From the NCBI GenBank assembly GCA_037447655.1, contig JBBHKE010003220.1, positions 35,525-99,524 on the forward strand: DNA of 64,000 nucleotides. The letters are read 5' to 3'. Source of the stretch: Zygnema cylindricum. Lineage: Eukaryota > Streptophyta > Zygnematophyceae > Zygnematales > Zygnemataceae. Below are positions 33,670 through 46,285 of the stretch, one piece after another. A program made the translations under genes and the position numbers. The notes under the pieces were generated by a model. It was not told the DNA's origin. It saw nothing but the letters and a program-made list of their open reading frames with translations, and made no database searches. Each line of letters begins with the position of its first letter. Position 1 is the first letter of the stretch.

Positions 33670-35250
33670 TCATATTTTTTTGTGTTATTCTAGTGGTTGA
33701 ACGTTGTGACAATTTTTTTCGATCAATTTCGCATTGGATTCCCGAAAATCTTACCCTTCAGTGAAAAACCACTTTCTCTTTTTTTTTCTCTCTCCCTTTC
33801 TCACTCTCTTTCTTTCTCTCTCTCTCGACCTTGTTGAATTTTCAAGTCTCGTGATTGAAATCAATCTTTTCTTGCGATTTCCTTTCTTTCCTTACTCTAT
33901 TTTTATTAAAATTACTCTATATTTGCTAAAGTTAATTCTATTTTAATTTTAAGCTTTTTTGGTTTTTACAGTGTATGGCTATGGAACTAAAGGGGCGTCG
34001 AATTATGGTAAATTGAGTGGCCCCGGGTCCTGTAGAGACGGAGCTTTTTTTTAAAGGAGAAACCGAAGAATATATTCAAAAATTAATAAATTTGAATCCA
34101 ATGGAAAGATTGGGAAAAACTTCCGATATATCTCCCTCTCATCGAGTTTCTTTGTAGTGAGGAGGGAGAATGGGTTAATGCCCAAGTTATTCGGGCCAAT
34201 GGAGGATACTTAAGTTAAAAGAAGTATACGACTTTTTACTGTTACATAAGTCGAAAAAAAGAATACGACTTTTTTTTGGGATAATACTGGTCTACTTTTC
34301 GGGATATTATCGGTCGTCTTTTAGATTCTGTTTTTTTTTTGTGAATTCGTGTATATGTATAGGTTTTCTCGTATTTCACTTTTCAAATTTCTAAAGAGAA
34401 CTTACATTTGTTGCAAAAAAGATGTAATTTGTTTCTGTTGGAATACACTTTTAGTTGTGTAATTAGCGAAACGTACGTTTTTATGTTTACTTTAGTTTTG
34501 TATATAATTTCCAATACGGTACAGCTGTTTCGCGTCTCTTATATGTGTCATAGAACTTCATTCTTAGTGTACGGATACTTTTAACATTGTCGGTTCACAT
34601 TGTAATCATTGCAATTATGCGTCGCATAGTTTAACGAACCGTCGCTTCATCCGTCTCGTCCTTTTCACTAACTACAAACGACGAAGTGTACATTCACCAT
34701 ATTTTTTGTAGATTAATGATTCTTTATCATAGATTCCTCGTACGAAATATTCTTTTTGTCCTCAACTCTGCCGTCCACCGACTTTGTCATTGGCCGTCAC
34801 CAGTTATACCGTTTGGTCCTTTGCGGCCTCGATTCTTTTGTGGACGTCGTGTAATCGGTCCACTCTAAATGTAGAGCTAGACCTAGTACTTAATCTATCT
34901 ATTTTGTACATCAAAATTAACCGATTATAATGAGAAGACATTTTCTCCCCTGTGCTTCTCCTTTTGTATTCTTCTTGTCCCTTTTGTCTTCATCTTTTGC
35001 TTCCACATTCTCCTTTGCCATGATTCTATTCTCTTTCATCTTTGATGTCTTTCTCCGATTTCTCTCTCTTTTGCCCACCATGCCCTTACCTTCTACAAGC
35101 AGCAAGCAAGCAATATTTTTTTCTTTTTAACGATTTGCTGTCTACGGTAGAATAGTCGCTTTTACAATTGTTGTCTACGGTACAATAGTTGCAAGAGTGT
35201 TTTTTTCTTTTTTAAAATTGTTGTCTACGAAACAATAATTGTATACGGTT
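33670..35250. other. No gene seen
   Basis: AT-rich sequence with pyrimidine runs (33,780-33,830) and short open frames without domains (33,734-33,946; 34,930-35,130). Near 35,140-35,240 the motif TTGTTGTCTACG is repeated three times. Confidence 0.4.
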
Positions 35251-35255
35251 TACCG

Positions 35256-35562
35256 CATAGTTCAAAAGTAGGCGAAAGTAGGCCCATACAAAATGCCTAT
35301 TGTATGCAAAACATACAATATGACCTTAAGACCCATATTGTATTCGGACCTATTCGGACCAATTAAAACATTCGGACCAAAAATTGGACCAATTAAAACA
35401 TTCGGACCAAAAAATTGTATTTTACACCGTTAGATTCAAACAATCGGACGGTCGCTGATCAAAGTAGTGATCTAAGAAGATCACATGAAAAGCCCATAAC
35501 ACAACTTACGCTAAAGGCGGCCTACCAAAGGCCTACTAAAAAACGCCTACTTTTGAACTATG
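35256..35562. mobile_element. MITE with 19-bp perfect terminal inverted repeats
   Basis: CATAGTTCAAAAGTAGGCG at 35,256 has an exact reverse complement ending at 35,562. Inverted similarity continues imperfectly (AGTAGGCC on both arms). The element is 307 bp and non-coding. I did not identify a clear target duplication, so the superfamily is open. Confidence 0.7.
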
Positions 35563-35762
35563 GAATACGCTTGCGGCCTACGAAGTAGCTTTGGTTGGAA
35601 GGGTTGTGGTGTTGTGTGGTATCGTACTTCTGGTCCAGCACATGTTTCTGGTTTTTTTGTCCAAATGTTTCCGGTTCTAGACATTTTTTCCGGATATGGA
35701 CAGTTGTCTTAGTTTGGAGAGATGTTTGGCTGAAAGGCGTGTCACGTGTTGTGTACAACAGT

Positions 35763-35799
35763 TCCCTCCCTCCCTCCCTCCCTCCCTCCCTCCCTCCCA
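35763..35799. repeat. CCCT microsatellite
   Basis: About nine CCCT/CTCC units immediately left of the 40-bp satellite array. Confidence 0.9.
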
Positions 35800-38700
35800 G
35801 TTTGTGTAAGTTAGGCATCAATTTATGTTAACGCTACCAGTTTGTGTAAGTTAGATAACAATTCTTGTTATCGCTAATAATTTGCGTAAATTAGGTGACA
35901 ATTCGTGTTACCGCTAACAGTTTGTGTAAATTAGAAAACAATTCTTGTTAGCGCTAAAAAATTGTGTAAGTTGGATAACAATTCTTGTTAGCGCTACAGT
36001 TTGTGTAAGTTAGATAACAATTTTTTTTAGCTCTAACAGTTTGCTTAAATAAGGTAACAACTTATGTTAGCGCAAACAGTTTGTGTAATTTAGATAACAA
36101 TTGCCATTAGAGCTAATAGTTTGTTTCAGTTAGATAACAATTCTTGTTAGTGGTAACAGTTTGTGTAATTTAGCTAACAATTCTTGTTATCGCTAACAGT
36201 TTGTGTAATTTAGATAACAATTCCTGCAAGAGCTAACAGTTTGTGTAAGGTTGGTAACATTTCTTGTAAGCGCTAAAAGTTTGTGAAAGTTAGGTAACAA
36301 TTTATGTTAGCGCAAACAGTTTGAGTAAATTAGGTAACATTTCATGTTAGCGCTAACAGTTTGTGTAAGTTAGATAACAAATCCTGTTATAGCTAACAGT
36401 TTGTGTAAGTTAGGTAAAAATTCTATTTAGCGCTAACAGTTTGTAAAAGTTGGATAAAAATTATTGTTAGCGCTAACAGTTTGTGTAATTTAGATAACAT
36501 TTCCTGTAAGCGCTAAAAGTTTGTGCAAGTGAGGTAACATTTCATGTTAGCGCTAACAGTTTGTGTAAGTTAGATAACAAATCCTGTTATCGCTAACAAT
36601 TTGTGTAAATTAGTGAACAATTCCATTTCGCGCTAACAGTTTGTGTAAGTTGGATAACAATTCCTGTTAGCGCTAACTGTTTGTGTAAGTTAGGTAATAA
36701 TTCGAATAGCTCTGACAGTTTATGTAATGTAGATAACAATTCTTGTTATCTCTAACATTTTGCGTAAATTAGGTATCAATTCGTGTTAACACTAACAGTT
36801 TGTGTCAGTTAGATAACAATTCTTGTTAGATCGCTAACAGTTTGTGTAAGTTGGATAACAATTCCTGTTAGCGATAAAATTTTCTGTTAGTTAGATAAGA
36901 ATTTGTGTTATCGCTAACAATTTGTGTAAGTTAGGTAACAATTTTTGTTAGCGCTAACAGTTTTTGTAAGTTGGATAACAATTTGTGTTAGCGCAAACAG
37001 TTTGTGTAAGTTAGATTACATATCCTGTTAGCGCTAACAGTTTGTGTAATTTAGTTAATTATTTGTAAGCGCTAACAGTTTGTGTTAGTTAGGTAACAAT
37101 TCCTGTTAGCGCTAATAATTTGTGTAACTTAGATAACAATTCTTGTTATCGCTCAGAGTTTGCGTAATTTAGATAACATTTTTTGTTATCCCTAACAGTT
37201 TGCATAAATTAGGTAACAATTATTGTTAGCGCTAACAGTTTATGTCATTTAGATAACTATTCGTGTTACCGCTAACAGTTTGTGTAAATTAGTTAATAAT
37301 TCCATTTAGCGTTAATAGTTTGTGTAAGTTGGATAACAATTCCTGTTAGCGATAAAATTTTCTGTTAGTTAGATAAGAATTTGTGTTATCGCTAACAATT
37401 TGTGTAAGTTAGGTAACAATTTTTGTTAGCGCTAACAGTTTTTGTAAGTTGGATAACAATTTGTGTTAGCGCAAACAGTTTGTGTAAGTTAGATTACATA
37501 TCCTGTTAGCGCTAACAGTTTGTGTAATTTAGTTAATTATTTGTAAGCGCTAACAGTTTGTGTTAGTTAGGTAACAATTCCTGTTAGCGCTAATAATTTG
37601 TGTAACTTAGATAACAATTCTTGTTATCGCTCAGAGTTTGCGTAATTTAGATAACATTTTTTGTTATCCCTAACAGTTTGCATAAATTAGGTAACAATTA
37701 TTGTTAGCGCTAACAGTTTATGTCATTTAGATAACTATTCGTGTTAACGCTAACAGTTTGTGTAAATTAGTTAATAATTCCATTTAGCGTTAATAGTTTG
37801 TGTAAGTTCGATAACAATTCCTGTTAGCGCTAACAGTTTGTGTAAGTTAGGTAACAATTCATCTTAGCTCTAACAGTTTGTGTAATGTAGATAACAATTT
37901 TTGTTATCGCTAACATTTTGCATAAATTAGGTAACTTACACCTGTTATTGCTAACTTGTGTAAGTTAGGTAACAATTCTTGTTAGCGCAAACAGTTTGCG
38001 TAAGTTGGATAACAATTCTTGTTAGCGCTAGAAGTTTATGTAAGTTAGATTATATATCCAGTTAGCGCTAACTGTTTGTGTAAGTTGGATAACAATTTGT
38101 GTAAGTTGGATAATAATTCTTGTTAGCGCTAAAAGATTATGTAAGTTAGATAAAAATTCTTGTTAGCGCTAAAAGATTATGTAAGTTAGATAAAAATTCT
38201 TGTTATCTTTAACATTTTGCGTAAACTAGGTAACAATTCGTGTTAGCGCTAACAGTTTGTGTAAGTTAGATAACAATTCATGTTATCGCTAACAGTTTGT
38301 GTAAGTTAGGTAACAATTCTTGTTATCGCTAACAATTTGTGTAAGTTAGGTAACAAAATCAGTTAGCGCTAACAGTTTGAGTAAGTTGGATAACAATTCG
38401 TGTTAGCGCAAACAGTTTGTGTCAGTTAGATTACATATCCTGCTAGCACCAATAGTTTGTGTAATTTAGTTAACTATTCCTTAAAGCGCTAAAAGTTTGT
38501 GTAAGTTAGGCAACAATTCCTGTTAGCGCTAATAATTTGTGTAACTTAGATAATAATTGTTGTTAGAGCAAATAGTTTGTGTGAGTTAGGTAACAATTTC
38601 TGTTAGCGCTTACAGTTTGTGAAGTTGGATAATAATTCTTGTTAGCGCTAACAGTTTATGTAAGTTAGATAAAAATTAATGTTATCTCTAACATTTTGCG

Positions 38701-40185
38701 TAAATTAGGTAACAATTCGTGTTATCCTTAACAGTTTGCGTAAATTAGGTAACAATTCGTGTTAGCGCTAAAAATTTGTGTAAGTTGGATAACAATTCTT
38801 GTTACCGCTAACTGTTTTTGTAATTTAGATAACAATTTATGATAGCGTAAGAGTTTGTGTATGTTAAATAACAATTTCTGTTAGCGCTAACAGTTTGTGT
38901 AAGTTGGATAATAATTCTTGTCATCGCTAACAATTTGTGTAAGTTGGATAACAATTCGTGTTAGCGCAAACAGTTTGTGTAAGTTAGATTACATATCCTC
39001 TTAGCACTAACAGTTTGTGTAATTTATTTAACTATTCGTGTAAGCGCTAACAGTTTGTGTAGCTAAAATAATAATTGCCGTTAGAGCTAATAGTTTGTGT
39101 GAGTTAGGTAACAATTTTTGTTAGCGCTAACAGTTTGTGTAAGTTGGATAATAATTCCTGTTACCGCTAACTGTTTGTGTAATTTAGATAACAATTTATG
39201 TTAGCGTAAGAGTTTGTGTAAGTTAGGTAACAATTTCTGTTAGCGCTAACAGTTTGTGTAAGTTGGATAATAATTCTTGTTAGCGCTAATAGTTTATGTA
39301 AGTTAGATAAAAATTTCGGCTAGCTCTAATAGTTTGCGTAAATTAGGTAACAATTTATGTTAGCGCTAACAGTTTGTGTATTTTAGATAACAATTGTTGT
39401 TAGAGCTAATTGTTTCTGTGAGTTATGTAACAATTCTTGTTAGCGCTAACAGTTTGTGTAATTTAGATAACAATTCCTGTAAGCGCTAACAGTTTGTGTA
39501 AGTTAGGTAAAAATTCGTGTAAGCGATAACAGTTTGTGCACGTTAGATAACAAATCCAGTTAACGCTATTAGTGAGTGTAAGTTAGGTAATAATTCCTGT
39601 TAGCGCTAACAGTTTGTGTAATTTAGATTACAATTCCTGTTAGCGCTATAAGTTTGTGTAAGTTAGATATCAATTCTTGTTAGCGCTAAAAGTTTGTGTA
39701 ATTTGTATAACAATTCTTGTTAGCAGTAACAGTTTTTTGTAAGTTAGGTAACATTTCCTGTTAGCGCTAATAGTTTGTGTAATGTAGATAACAGTTATTG
39801 TTATCGCTAACATTTTTCGTAAATTAGGTAACAACTCGTGTTAGCACTAACATTTTTTTGTAAGTTAGGTAACATTTCCTATTAGCGCTGACAGTTTGTG
39901 TAAGTTGGATAACAATTCTTGTTAGCGATAAAAGTTTATTTTAGTCAGATAACAATTCTTGACAGTTTGTGTAATTTAGTTAACAATTCCTTTTAGCGCT
40001 AATAATTTGTGTAACTTAGATAACAATTTTTTTTATCGCTAACAGTTTGCGTAAATTAGGTAACAATTCATGTTAGTGCTAACAGTTTGTGTAAGTTAGA
40101 TATCAGTTCTTGTTAGCGCTAACATTTCCAGTAAGTTGGATAACAATTCTTGTTAGCGGTAACATTTTATGTAAGTTAGGTGAGT
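35799..40185. repeat. 40-bp satellite array (about 110 monomers)
   Basis: The monomer is 40 bp and contains CAGTTTGTGTAAGTTAG, then ATAACAATTC, then TTGTTAGCGCTAA. The unit boundary creates the 14-bp palindrome TGTTAGCGCTAACA, and TAACAATTCTTGTTA is a second dyad beside it. Monomers vary by substitutions (GCGCTAA/ATCGCTAA, TTAGATAAC/TTAGGTAAC/TTGGATAAC) and small indels. A 478-bp block is duplicated in tandem (36,841-37,318 and 37,319-37,796). No gene lies inside. The array ends within 60 bp of the truncated gypsy copy A. Confidence 0.95.
36841..37796. repeat. Two tandem copies of a 478-bp higher-order unit within the satellite
   Basis: Diagnostic variants such as GATAAAATTTTCTGTTAG, GTAATTTAGTTAATTATTTG and CGCTCAGAGTTTGCGTAA recur in the same order at a constant 478-bp offset. 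The unit corresponds to about 12 monomers. Near identity of the two blocks against a diverged background implies a recent unequal exchange. Confidence 0.85.
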
Positions 40186-40243
40186 GCGAGCTAGGCAGCA
40201 GAACGCTTAATGACAAGAAAAATAGTCACTAAAACTATCTTGG

Positions 40244-41339
40244 GTCACAAGGAACGGCAGTGCTTCCGAAAGAAATGGAGTTCCTAAAGAGATGATGCAA
40301 TATGCACTGTTCACCGGAGAAGGTGAAACGGCCGTGAATCCTCTCCCGCTGCAGCTTCTTTACCCTTGGGGACGCCGCACCCCGGAGAACCCGGAACGAC
40401 AGCCAACACGTCAAGCCCGATTAACCCCGGGATTATCATCCAATAGCAGAACCAGCAAATGGCAGCCATGGCTGCAGAATTGGCAGCGCTGCGATTAGGA
40501 TCGCCCTCAGGGACTCCCGCTCTGACGGCCGCCCTGAAACTCCACCGGAGAAAGCAGGAATTACTACAGAAGCGGGCGGAGCTTGAACAGGAAACCGCAG
40601 CGGGCGAAGACGATGACGAGGTGATGGGATGGGACATGGAACCTCCGAAAGCACATCACGCACAAACCTTCTTTTCGGGAGCCTGGAATGTCGGTGTGGG
40701 GGACAATCGCAGGCAGCTCCGCTACTCAACCTTGGCGCAACAAAGGGACAGGCAAAAGCTCGCTCCACGAGACCACAACATAAACGCTACTGGACCTCTG
40801 TCCTTCACCCCCAGGGTCGTCATCCTGAAAGACAACATAGGTCTCGGAATCAAATCTATAAACCCACCTCCACCAGCCGCAACGAAACTACCTCCGCGAT
40901 TCGAAAATTACAGGAAAAGCAAAACAAGGAACATGGAGGAACGAGAAAAGGAGGAAGAGACGCGTGACAACCAAGACTGGTTCGAAAAATATTTGGCGGA
41001 ACGCCTGGAGGATAACACGCCAGAAACGCCGCCCGCGCCAGAATCGGACCAAGAAATTGAGGAAGCAGGAGGGGGGGAGAAGCATCAACCGGTGGAACCA
41101 ACAGATTCCTCCAGTTCATCGCCGAAAGTTCAACCTCCTTCCTCCAAACCAGCAGTGATGTTAGTAAGGCATCTAATGCCTTACGCTCTCACTCACGTGA
41201 AAACACTCGCCTCTTCCCTTAACTTGTCGGAGGAAGTTCTCATCCAGGCCCTCGGAGAGGAAATCCATTAGGAGGGGAGAAACACCGAGCCGATCAGGCC
41301 AGATCCGTTTTTTGGTCAGCAGACCCAAAGACCCCTATG
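40244..41339 (+). pseudogene. gag C-terminal part and gag-pro linker, element A
   Basis: The frame opens with the tail of a CCHC knuckle (GHKERQCF), and the open run at 40,459-41,271 follows. That segment is Ala/Gln-rich and helical (MAAMAAELAALRL), then acidic (AGEDDDEVMGWD), then basic. It ends at a TAG created by a 1-nt deletion (CATTAGG here, CATTCAGG in B at about 53,886). After the deletion the same ancestral frame continues as FWSADPKTPM into the protease, so gag and protease were originally one reading frame. This region would supply nucleocapsid function and a spacer. Confidence 0.65.
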
Positions 41340-41900
41340 ATGGATAGGGACGACAAAACGTTATCTGTGGCTCTAATTCTCAACCGGACGGGGAATTTCA
41401 AACTCAACGGATACGGCGGGTATCAAGACGCAGTGGTTGATACAGGAGCACTCCCAAATCTAATCACCTCATCGGCTCTGTAGCAAATGCCTGAAGAACT
41501 CTGACCGGAAATCTTCCCCAGTGACATCTATCTAAGTACTGTTAGCAGTGGGAGCCAACCGGTACACGGAATAATCAAAGCTATGTTAATAGAGTTTGCC
41601 GACGACGCGGGTCAGAAGGTCCGAATTCAGCTTCCCTTCCTGGTGGTGGAAGGTAAGCAGTTTGAGATTTTATTGGGAATGGCCACCTGGACAAGAGTGA
41701 ATATAGGGTTAAGTGTGTGGAAGGAGCAGTTTACTGTTCGGGATCCTGAGGATCCCGAAGGAGTCAAGGTGGTGGTTCCTCTGGATCTATGGAATAGGGG
41801 GAAAGATAATGCTCCCGTCGCAGGATGTTATCTCGTTTATGCTTCTCACACACCCATGGAACTGCTCCCTAGCGCCACCGATATCGCAGACATAATATAG
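41340..41900 (+). pseudogene. Aspartic protease, element A
   Basis: VALILNRTGNFKLNG precedes the catalytic AVVDTGALPNLI (DTG intact at 41,439-41,447). Later motifs are LPFLVVEGKQFEILLG (the ILLG turn) and WTRVNIGLSVW. Two nonsense codons interrupt it (TAG 41,481, TGA 41,502), where B has CAG and CGA. The frame then stays open to TAG 41,898. In active elements the enzyme releases gag and pol proteins from the polyprotein. Confidence 0.75.
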
Positions 41901-41906
41901 CAATTC
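41898..41906 (+). promoter_or_regulatory. In-frame UAG between protease and methyltransferase, candidate readthrough site (A)
   Basis: TAG is followed by CAATTC and then continues in the same frame into the methyltransferase. Element B has the identical TAG-CAATTC at 54,515. Tobamovirus-type readthrough uses UAG followed by CARYYA, and this matches five of those six positions. It could set a Gag-Pro to Pol ratio. Confidence 0.5.
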
Positions 41907-43330
41907 CCTTTTTCCAAGCGGTGGGAAGAAGGATACCAGAACAGATTATTACAAATAACAAAACTTCGGCGGGAAGTGGACAAATCCTTGACAGCTGTTT
42001 TTGTGAAGGAAAAAGAACCTCGGTTGGAATCTTCGGAAGTTCCGCCCGAAAATCAAAAATTCAATCGACAAGTGGTGTCATTATATATCTCGGATTCTGG
42101 ACTTTGGATATTATCTTTATTTTCTGGAATAAGCCCGGACCTCAAAGTTGTCTTGAAGGCTGGGCATAAAGTGGAGTCATATGTGGCCGTGGAAATTTCA
42201 CCGGATGCTCGGGCTGTCAGTGAATACCGACTCCAACAACTCCACCAATTGTACCCCCAGCAACTTCCAGTATCGGCCATCTGCAGATCGCACCGAAGTG
42301 TCCCGCAAAATATAGACAATATCCTTAAGCCACATCTCACTATGCTGGAGCAGGTAGATTTGGTGATTGCAGGATGGCCATGTCAAGGATACTCTCTAGC
42401 CGGGAAAGGCGAGGGACATCAAGATAGCAGAAGTCGAACCTTCTTCCAGATGATCAAATTACTTTCCTGGCTATAGCAATCCCAAGACCAGCCAGTGGGG
42501 TACGTTTTGGAGACTGTCCACCCGGGAGATGATAAGAGAAAACAAGTCGCAAATAGCTGGAATAAAGTCAAGCATATTCTAGGAGCTCCACTTGTTTTCG
42601 ATGCGGCTCAACAGGGATCCAGGGCTCACAGAGTTTGGGCATACTGGACCAATTTGATACCTCTGTCAGTCTTGAACAAGCTCTTACAGAACCACAAAAC
42701 AGATCCCCAAATTACCCTGCAACAAATTTTAAGGACAGGGCGGATGGCTACTCCAGTAACTAAGGCTAATCGTCCCCCGTTCTTCCAGTGCAACCAACCA
42801 TGAGCACCTCGGCGAGCACTGCCAACATTGGTTTCCTTCCCCAATAGCCATGCGTATTGAAAGGGAGCGGCAGAATGATATTTGACAGCAAACGTGGAGT
42901 TTGGACAACGCCAACGGTGGAAGAACGAGAACAAGCCATGGGATTCCAACCAGCCAGAACGGCGGCACCAGGTATATCACACCTCCAGAGGTGTAGCCTA
43001 CTCAAACAAAACATGGATCTAAATGCAATAACATGGTTGATAAAACATTCTTTGGCCTTCTATAGCCTCCAGTCTCCGCAATCGAGGGATCGTTACCTTC
43101 AAGCTCCAAAGTTATTAGCGGTGTAGGCCCACTTACAGCTTGAGGAGCAGAGGGAGGCAAGAAAACAGTTTTTATCATCAAAATTTTCCAGTCCCAGCAT
43201 TTTACCGAAATTAAGGGATTCCTCGTTGGGGGGGAGCGGAGGCTCGGAGAGAGACAGCTTAGCGGAAGTTGTTAGCAGCAACATTCTACAGGGAGGAGTT
43301 GAGGTAGACCCGCAGGTAGGGATGGAATTC
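41901..43330 (+). pseudogene. DNMT3-like cytosine-5 DNA methyltransferase domain, element A
   Basis: Motif I ILSLFSGI and the acidic AVEIS lie at about 42,108-42,200. The catalytic loop VIAGWPCQGYS is at 42,364-42,396, so PCQ is intact. Motif VI has decayed to YVLETVHPG (N of ENV to T). Motif VIII is GSRAHRVWAYWTN, where DNMT3 enzymes have an AHRARYFWGN-like sequence, and EREQAMGFQ is in the C-terminal part. Nonsense codons at 42,474 and 43,124 and a 1-nt deletion near 42,873 break it. It sits between protease and reverse transcriptase, in the same ancestral frame. The function would be 5-methylcytosine transfer from S-adenosylmethionine. Confidence 0.85.
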
Positions 43331-44900
43331 GATATCTCCCGCTGGGGTAGACCCCCATAGGCCTGGGTAGCGGTGGAACCCGGAAAGATGGATTAGACCT
43401 TAGGGGAGTAGTTGGACCCTCAGCAAAAGGCCCAGCTCTCTGACCTGTTGGAGAAGAACAAACAAGTGTTCTCTTGGTCAGATACCGACGTAGGCATCTA
43501 CAAAGGAACCCTTTTTCGAATTGATTTAATAGACGAGACGTCTACAGTTTGGCAGAAGCAGTACCCTCTCAATTTCAAGGAAAAGGAGTTCATCACGGCA
43601 AAGGTACAAACTCTCGTAGAAGCCGGATTGGTTCAATAAAGTACCGGACTCCATGGATTTGCGTCTCCAACCGTTCTTCCACCCAAGAAGGACTCATCTG
43701 GGAAAACGGTAAACTTTTGGATGTGTGGAGATTACCAGATGCTTAACAGGGCAATGTACTTGACCGATACCCAATGCCTACCCCGGAAGAGATTTTTGAC
43801 TCGCTGGCCGGGGCCACCATTTACTCCACACTAGATATGAAGAATGGGTTCCACCACATTGCAATGGAGCCAAAGCACCGGGAAAGGACAGCTTTTTGGG
43901 CAGGGTCCAGGTTGTATGAATGGCTCTACATGCCATTCGGGCTGAAGAATGTGCCAGCCAAATTCCAACGTGCCATGGACGAGGCACTTCGGGGGATTGA
44001 TTCTGCACGGTGCTATATAGACGATGTTATTATCTTCTCGAAGACCTTCGAGGAACACCTGGAGCACATACAGATTGTACTCCGAGCTCTCCAAGCAGCG
44101 GGCTTGAAATGTCACCCGGGTAAGGGAATTTTTGGGGTGCAGAAAATTATTTACCTGGGACACGAAGTTACACCCGGGACAGTGGGTCCCCATATGGTCA
44201 AAGTTGCAGCCCTTGATGCCCTACCCCCTCCTCAGGACGTCTCTGCACTCCGCACATTTTTAGGCCTGGCTAACTATTATCGGAGATTCATCCCTGAATT
44301 TAGCAGCCACGCTCAGCCTCTGAACCAGTTGCTGCGGAAAGACCAGGAGTGGCAGTGGACGGAGGAGCAACAGATTGCCTTCCAGTTCCTCAAGGATTCC
44401 CTGAAGCAACACCCAATGCTCCGAATGCCTGATCACCAAAGACCCTTCCTCCTTTACACTGATTGGAGGCGGTTTGGATTGGGAGCTGTTTTAGCCCAAC
44501 TGGATGATGTTGGTGCCGAATATGTGGTAGCTTATGCCAGTAGGAGTAATAACTGAGCGGAGGGGAATAACAGCAGTTATCACGGGGAATTACTGGCGGC
44601 GGTATGGGCTATCCAACATTTCAGACCATACCTATAGGGAGTCCATTTCACTCTGATCACAGATCACCAGCCTCTTAAGTAGATTTTGAAAAACAGGAAG
44701 CTCACTGGCAAGCGCGCTAGGTGGGTGTTAATACTGCAAGAATATGACTTTGACATAATCTACCGGGCCGGAGAGATTCATGGGAATGCCGACGAACTTA
44801 GCAGAAATCCTGACCCTTCCACTAGAGATTCCACCAGGGCCTGCCATGATGAGGATCCTGAAATCAGTTTGGGACTCATTCGAGCTTCATCTGCCTTTAT
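43331..44900 (+). pseudogene. Reverse transcriptase and RNase H, element A
   Basis: The N-terminal part has PQQKAQLSDLLEKNKQVFSW and LVEAGLVQ (43,412-43,639). The palm is an uninterrupted run from 43,774, with MKNGFHHIAM, FGLKNVPAKFQRAM and the catalytic YIDDVIIFSKT (44,011-44,045). [15 protein letters not shown] is the connection. RNase H has LLYTDW, YASRSN, the TDHQ motif and the Ty3-type HGNADELSRNP. Order and motifs are typical of Ty3/gypsy. Stops at 43,358, 43,394, 43,409, 43,637, 44,554, 44,635 and 44,680 and a 1-nt deletion near 43,755 inactivate it. Confidence 0.85.
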
Positions 44901-46285
44901 TTGGCTTCCTCAATCTGGGGGGGAAATGTCTACTTTCTCTGCAGACGTGGAGGGGCAGGCGCGAATAGGGGCCGGACGGAAAGATATTTGGAACGATCCC
45001 GATGCACTCCAATCTGTCCTACAAGGTTTCCCTCTTCCGCATTTGTCAAGAGTGCAATTATCTCGGGTGCAAACACGAATGGCGGCATACGAGTGGGAAA
45101 GGGGCATCTTAATCCGGAAGTGGGCAAATGGGACGAGGAAAGTGGTCCCTCCCTCGGCCGACCGGGAGACTCTTATAATTAACCTTCACAAGCAGTGTGG
45201 CCATTTTTGGCAAAAACGGACCACCTCCTTGGTCGCAGGATCGTACTGGTGGCACGGGTTGCGGACCCAAGTCAACCGGATTGTGCAGACGTGTTCCTCC
45301 TGTGACCGAGTCAAAGCAGCTTTCGACAAAAAGGGAGGTGCTCAGCTTCATTCCCTTCCCATCATGGGGATGTTTTATCGGTGGTCTCTGGATCTGCTGG
45401 GTCCTCTCCCCTCTAGCAGACGAGGGAACCGCTTTGTGTTGGTAATGATAGAGCATTTTTCCAAGTGGATTGAATTGGTGGTCTTACCCAGGAAGGAGTC
45501 TAAGGCTATTGCGGACGCATTCTTGTAGAGAGTGCTTTCCCAATTGTGGGCCCCAGTCGAAGTTCTGACCGACCAGGGCTCCGAATTTGCGGGAGAATTC
45601 TCCAACTTGTTGGAATTGTTTCTCATAGACCACCGGTTGACCAGCCGAGACCACCCACAAGGCGACGGTTTGGCCGAAAGGTGCGTGCAGACAGTGAAGA
45701 GGTCACTGCGTAAATATGTCGTGGAAGAGGATCTAGGAGAGTGGGATAGAAGGGTGCCTTGGATCGCCATGGGGTACCGATTCAGCCGCCAAGCATCCCT
45801 CCACTCCTACAGTGCATATTTTATTTTGTTCGGACGGCAGCCCATCCTCCGCGGCGCTGCCTCGGCCTTTGCAGTGGTCCTTCCGGAGATGGACAACAAA
45901 AGAACGGTCGAAAAATTAATTGCCGACAGAGCCAAGGTATTTCACCGCGAAATGCCTTTGGCGATGGGGAATCTACAAGCAGCTCAGCACCGAGATCAAC
46001 TCTGGTATTCGCAACGCCGGAGCGGGAATTTTGTCCCGCGGCCACGCTGATTTCTACCTAGGGACTTCGTGTATCGGATGCAACAGAAAAAGGACACTCT
46101 GGACATTTCAGCGGGGAGGGTGATTTTGAAGGTAGTGGAAGTCTCCAATAAGGGGGTCTTTACACTTGAAGGGAAGGATGGGCGGAGGATCAAAGAAAAT
46201 CAAATCAATGTGGCTCCTTGTCACCTCCGGGGATTGGAAGACGAACCTACTTTCCACCTCACCTATTTTGCTGATCCCCCTTTGT
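44901..46285 (+). pseudogene. Integrase, element A
   Basis: The HHCC zinc domain reads LHKQCGHF...CSSC (45,185-45,305). Core acidic residues are in RWSLDLLGPLP, LTDQGSEF and DGLAERC, as expected for the D,D,E triad. TAG at 45,526 (CAA in B) and TGA at 46,048 interrupt it. GDFVYRM-like and RVILKVVEVSN sequences form the C-terminal DNA-binding part. The enzyme would insert cDNA into host DNA. Confidence 0.8.

Noticed and set aside
35799-40185. Possible CRISPR-like array because of regular 40-bp periodicity
   Set aside because: There are no unique spacers: repeats abut each other directly, the context is eukaryotic, and no cas genes are present. It is a satellite.
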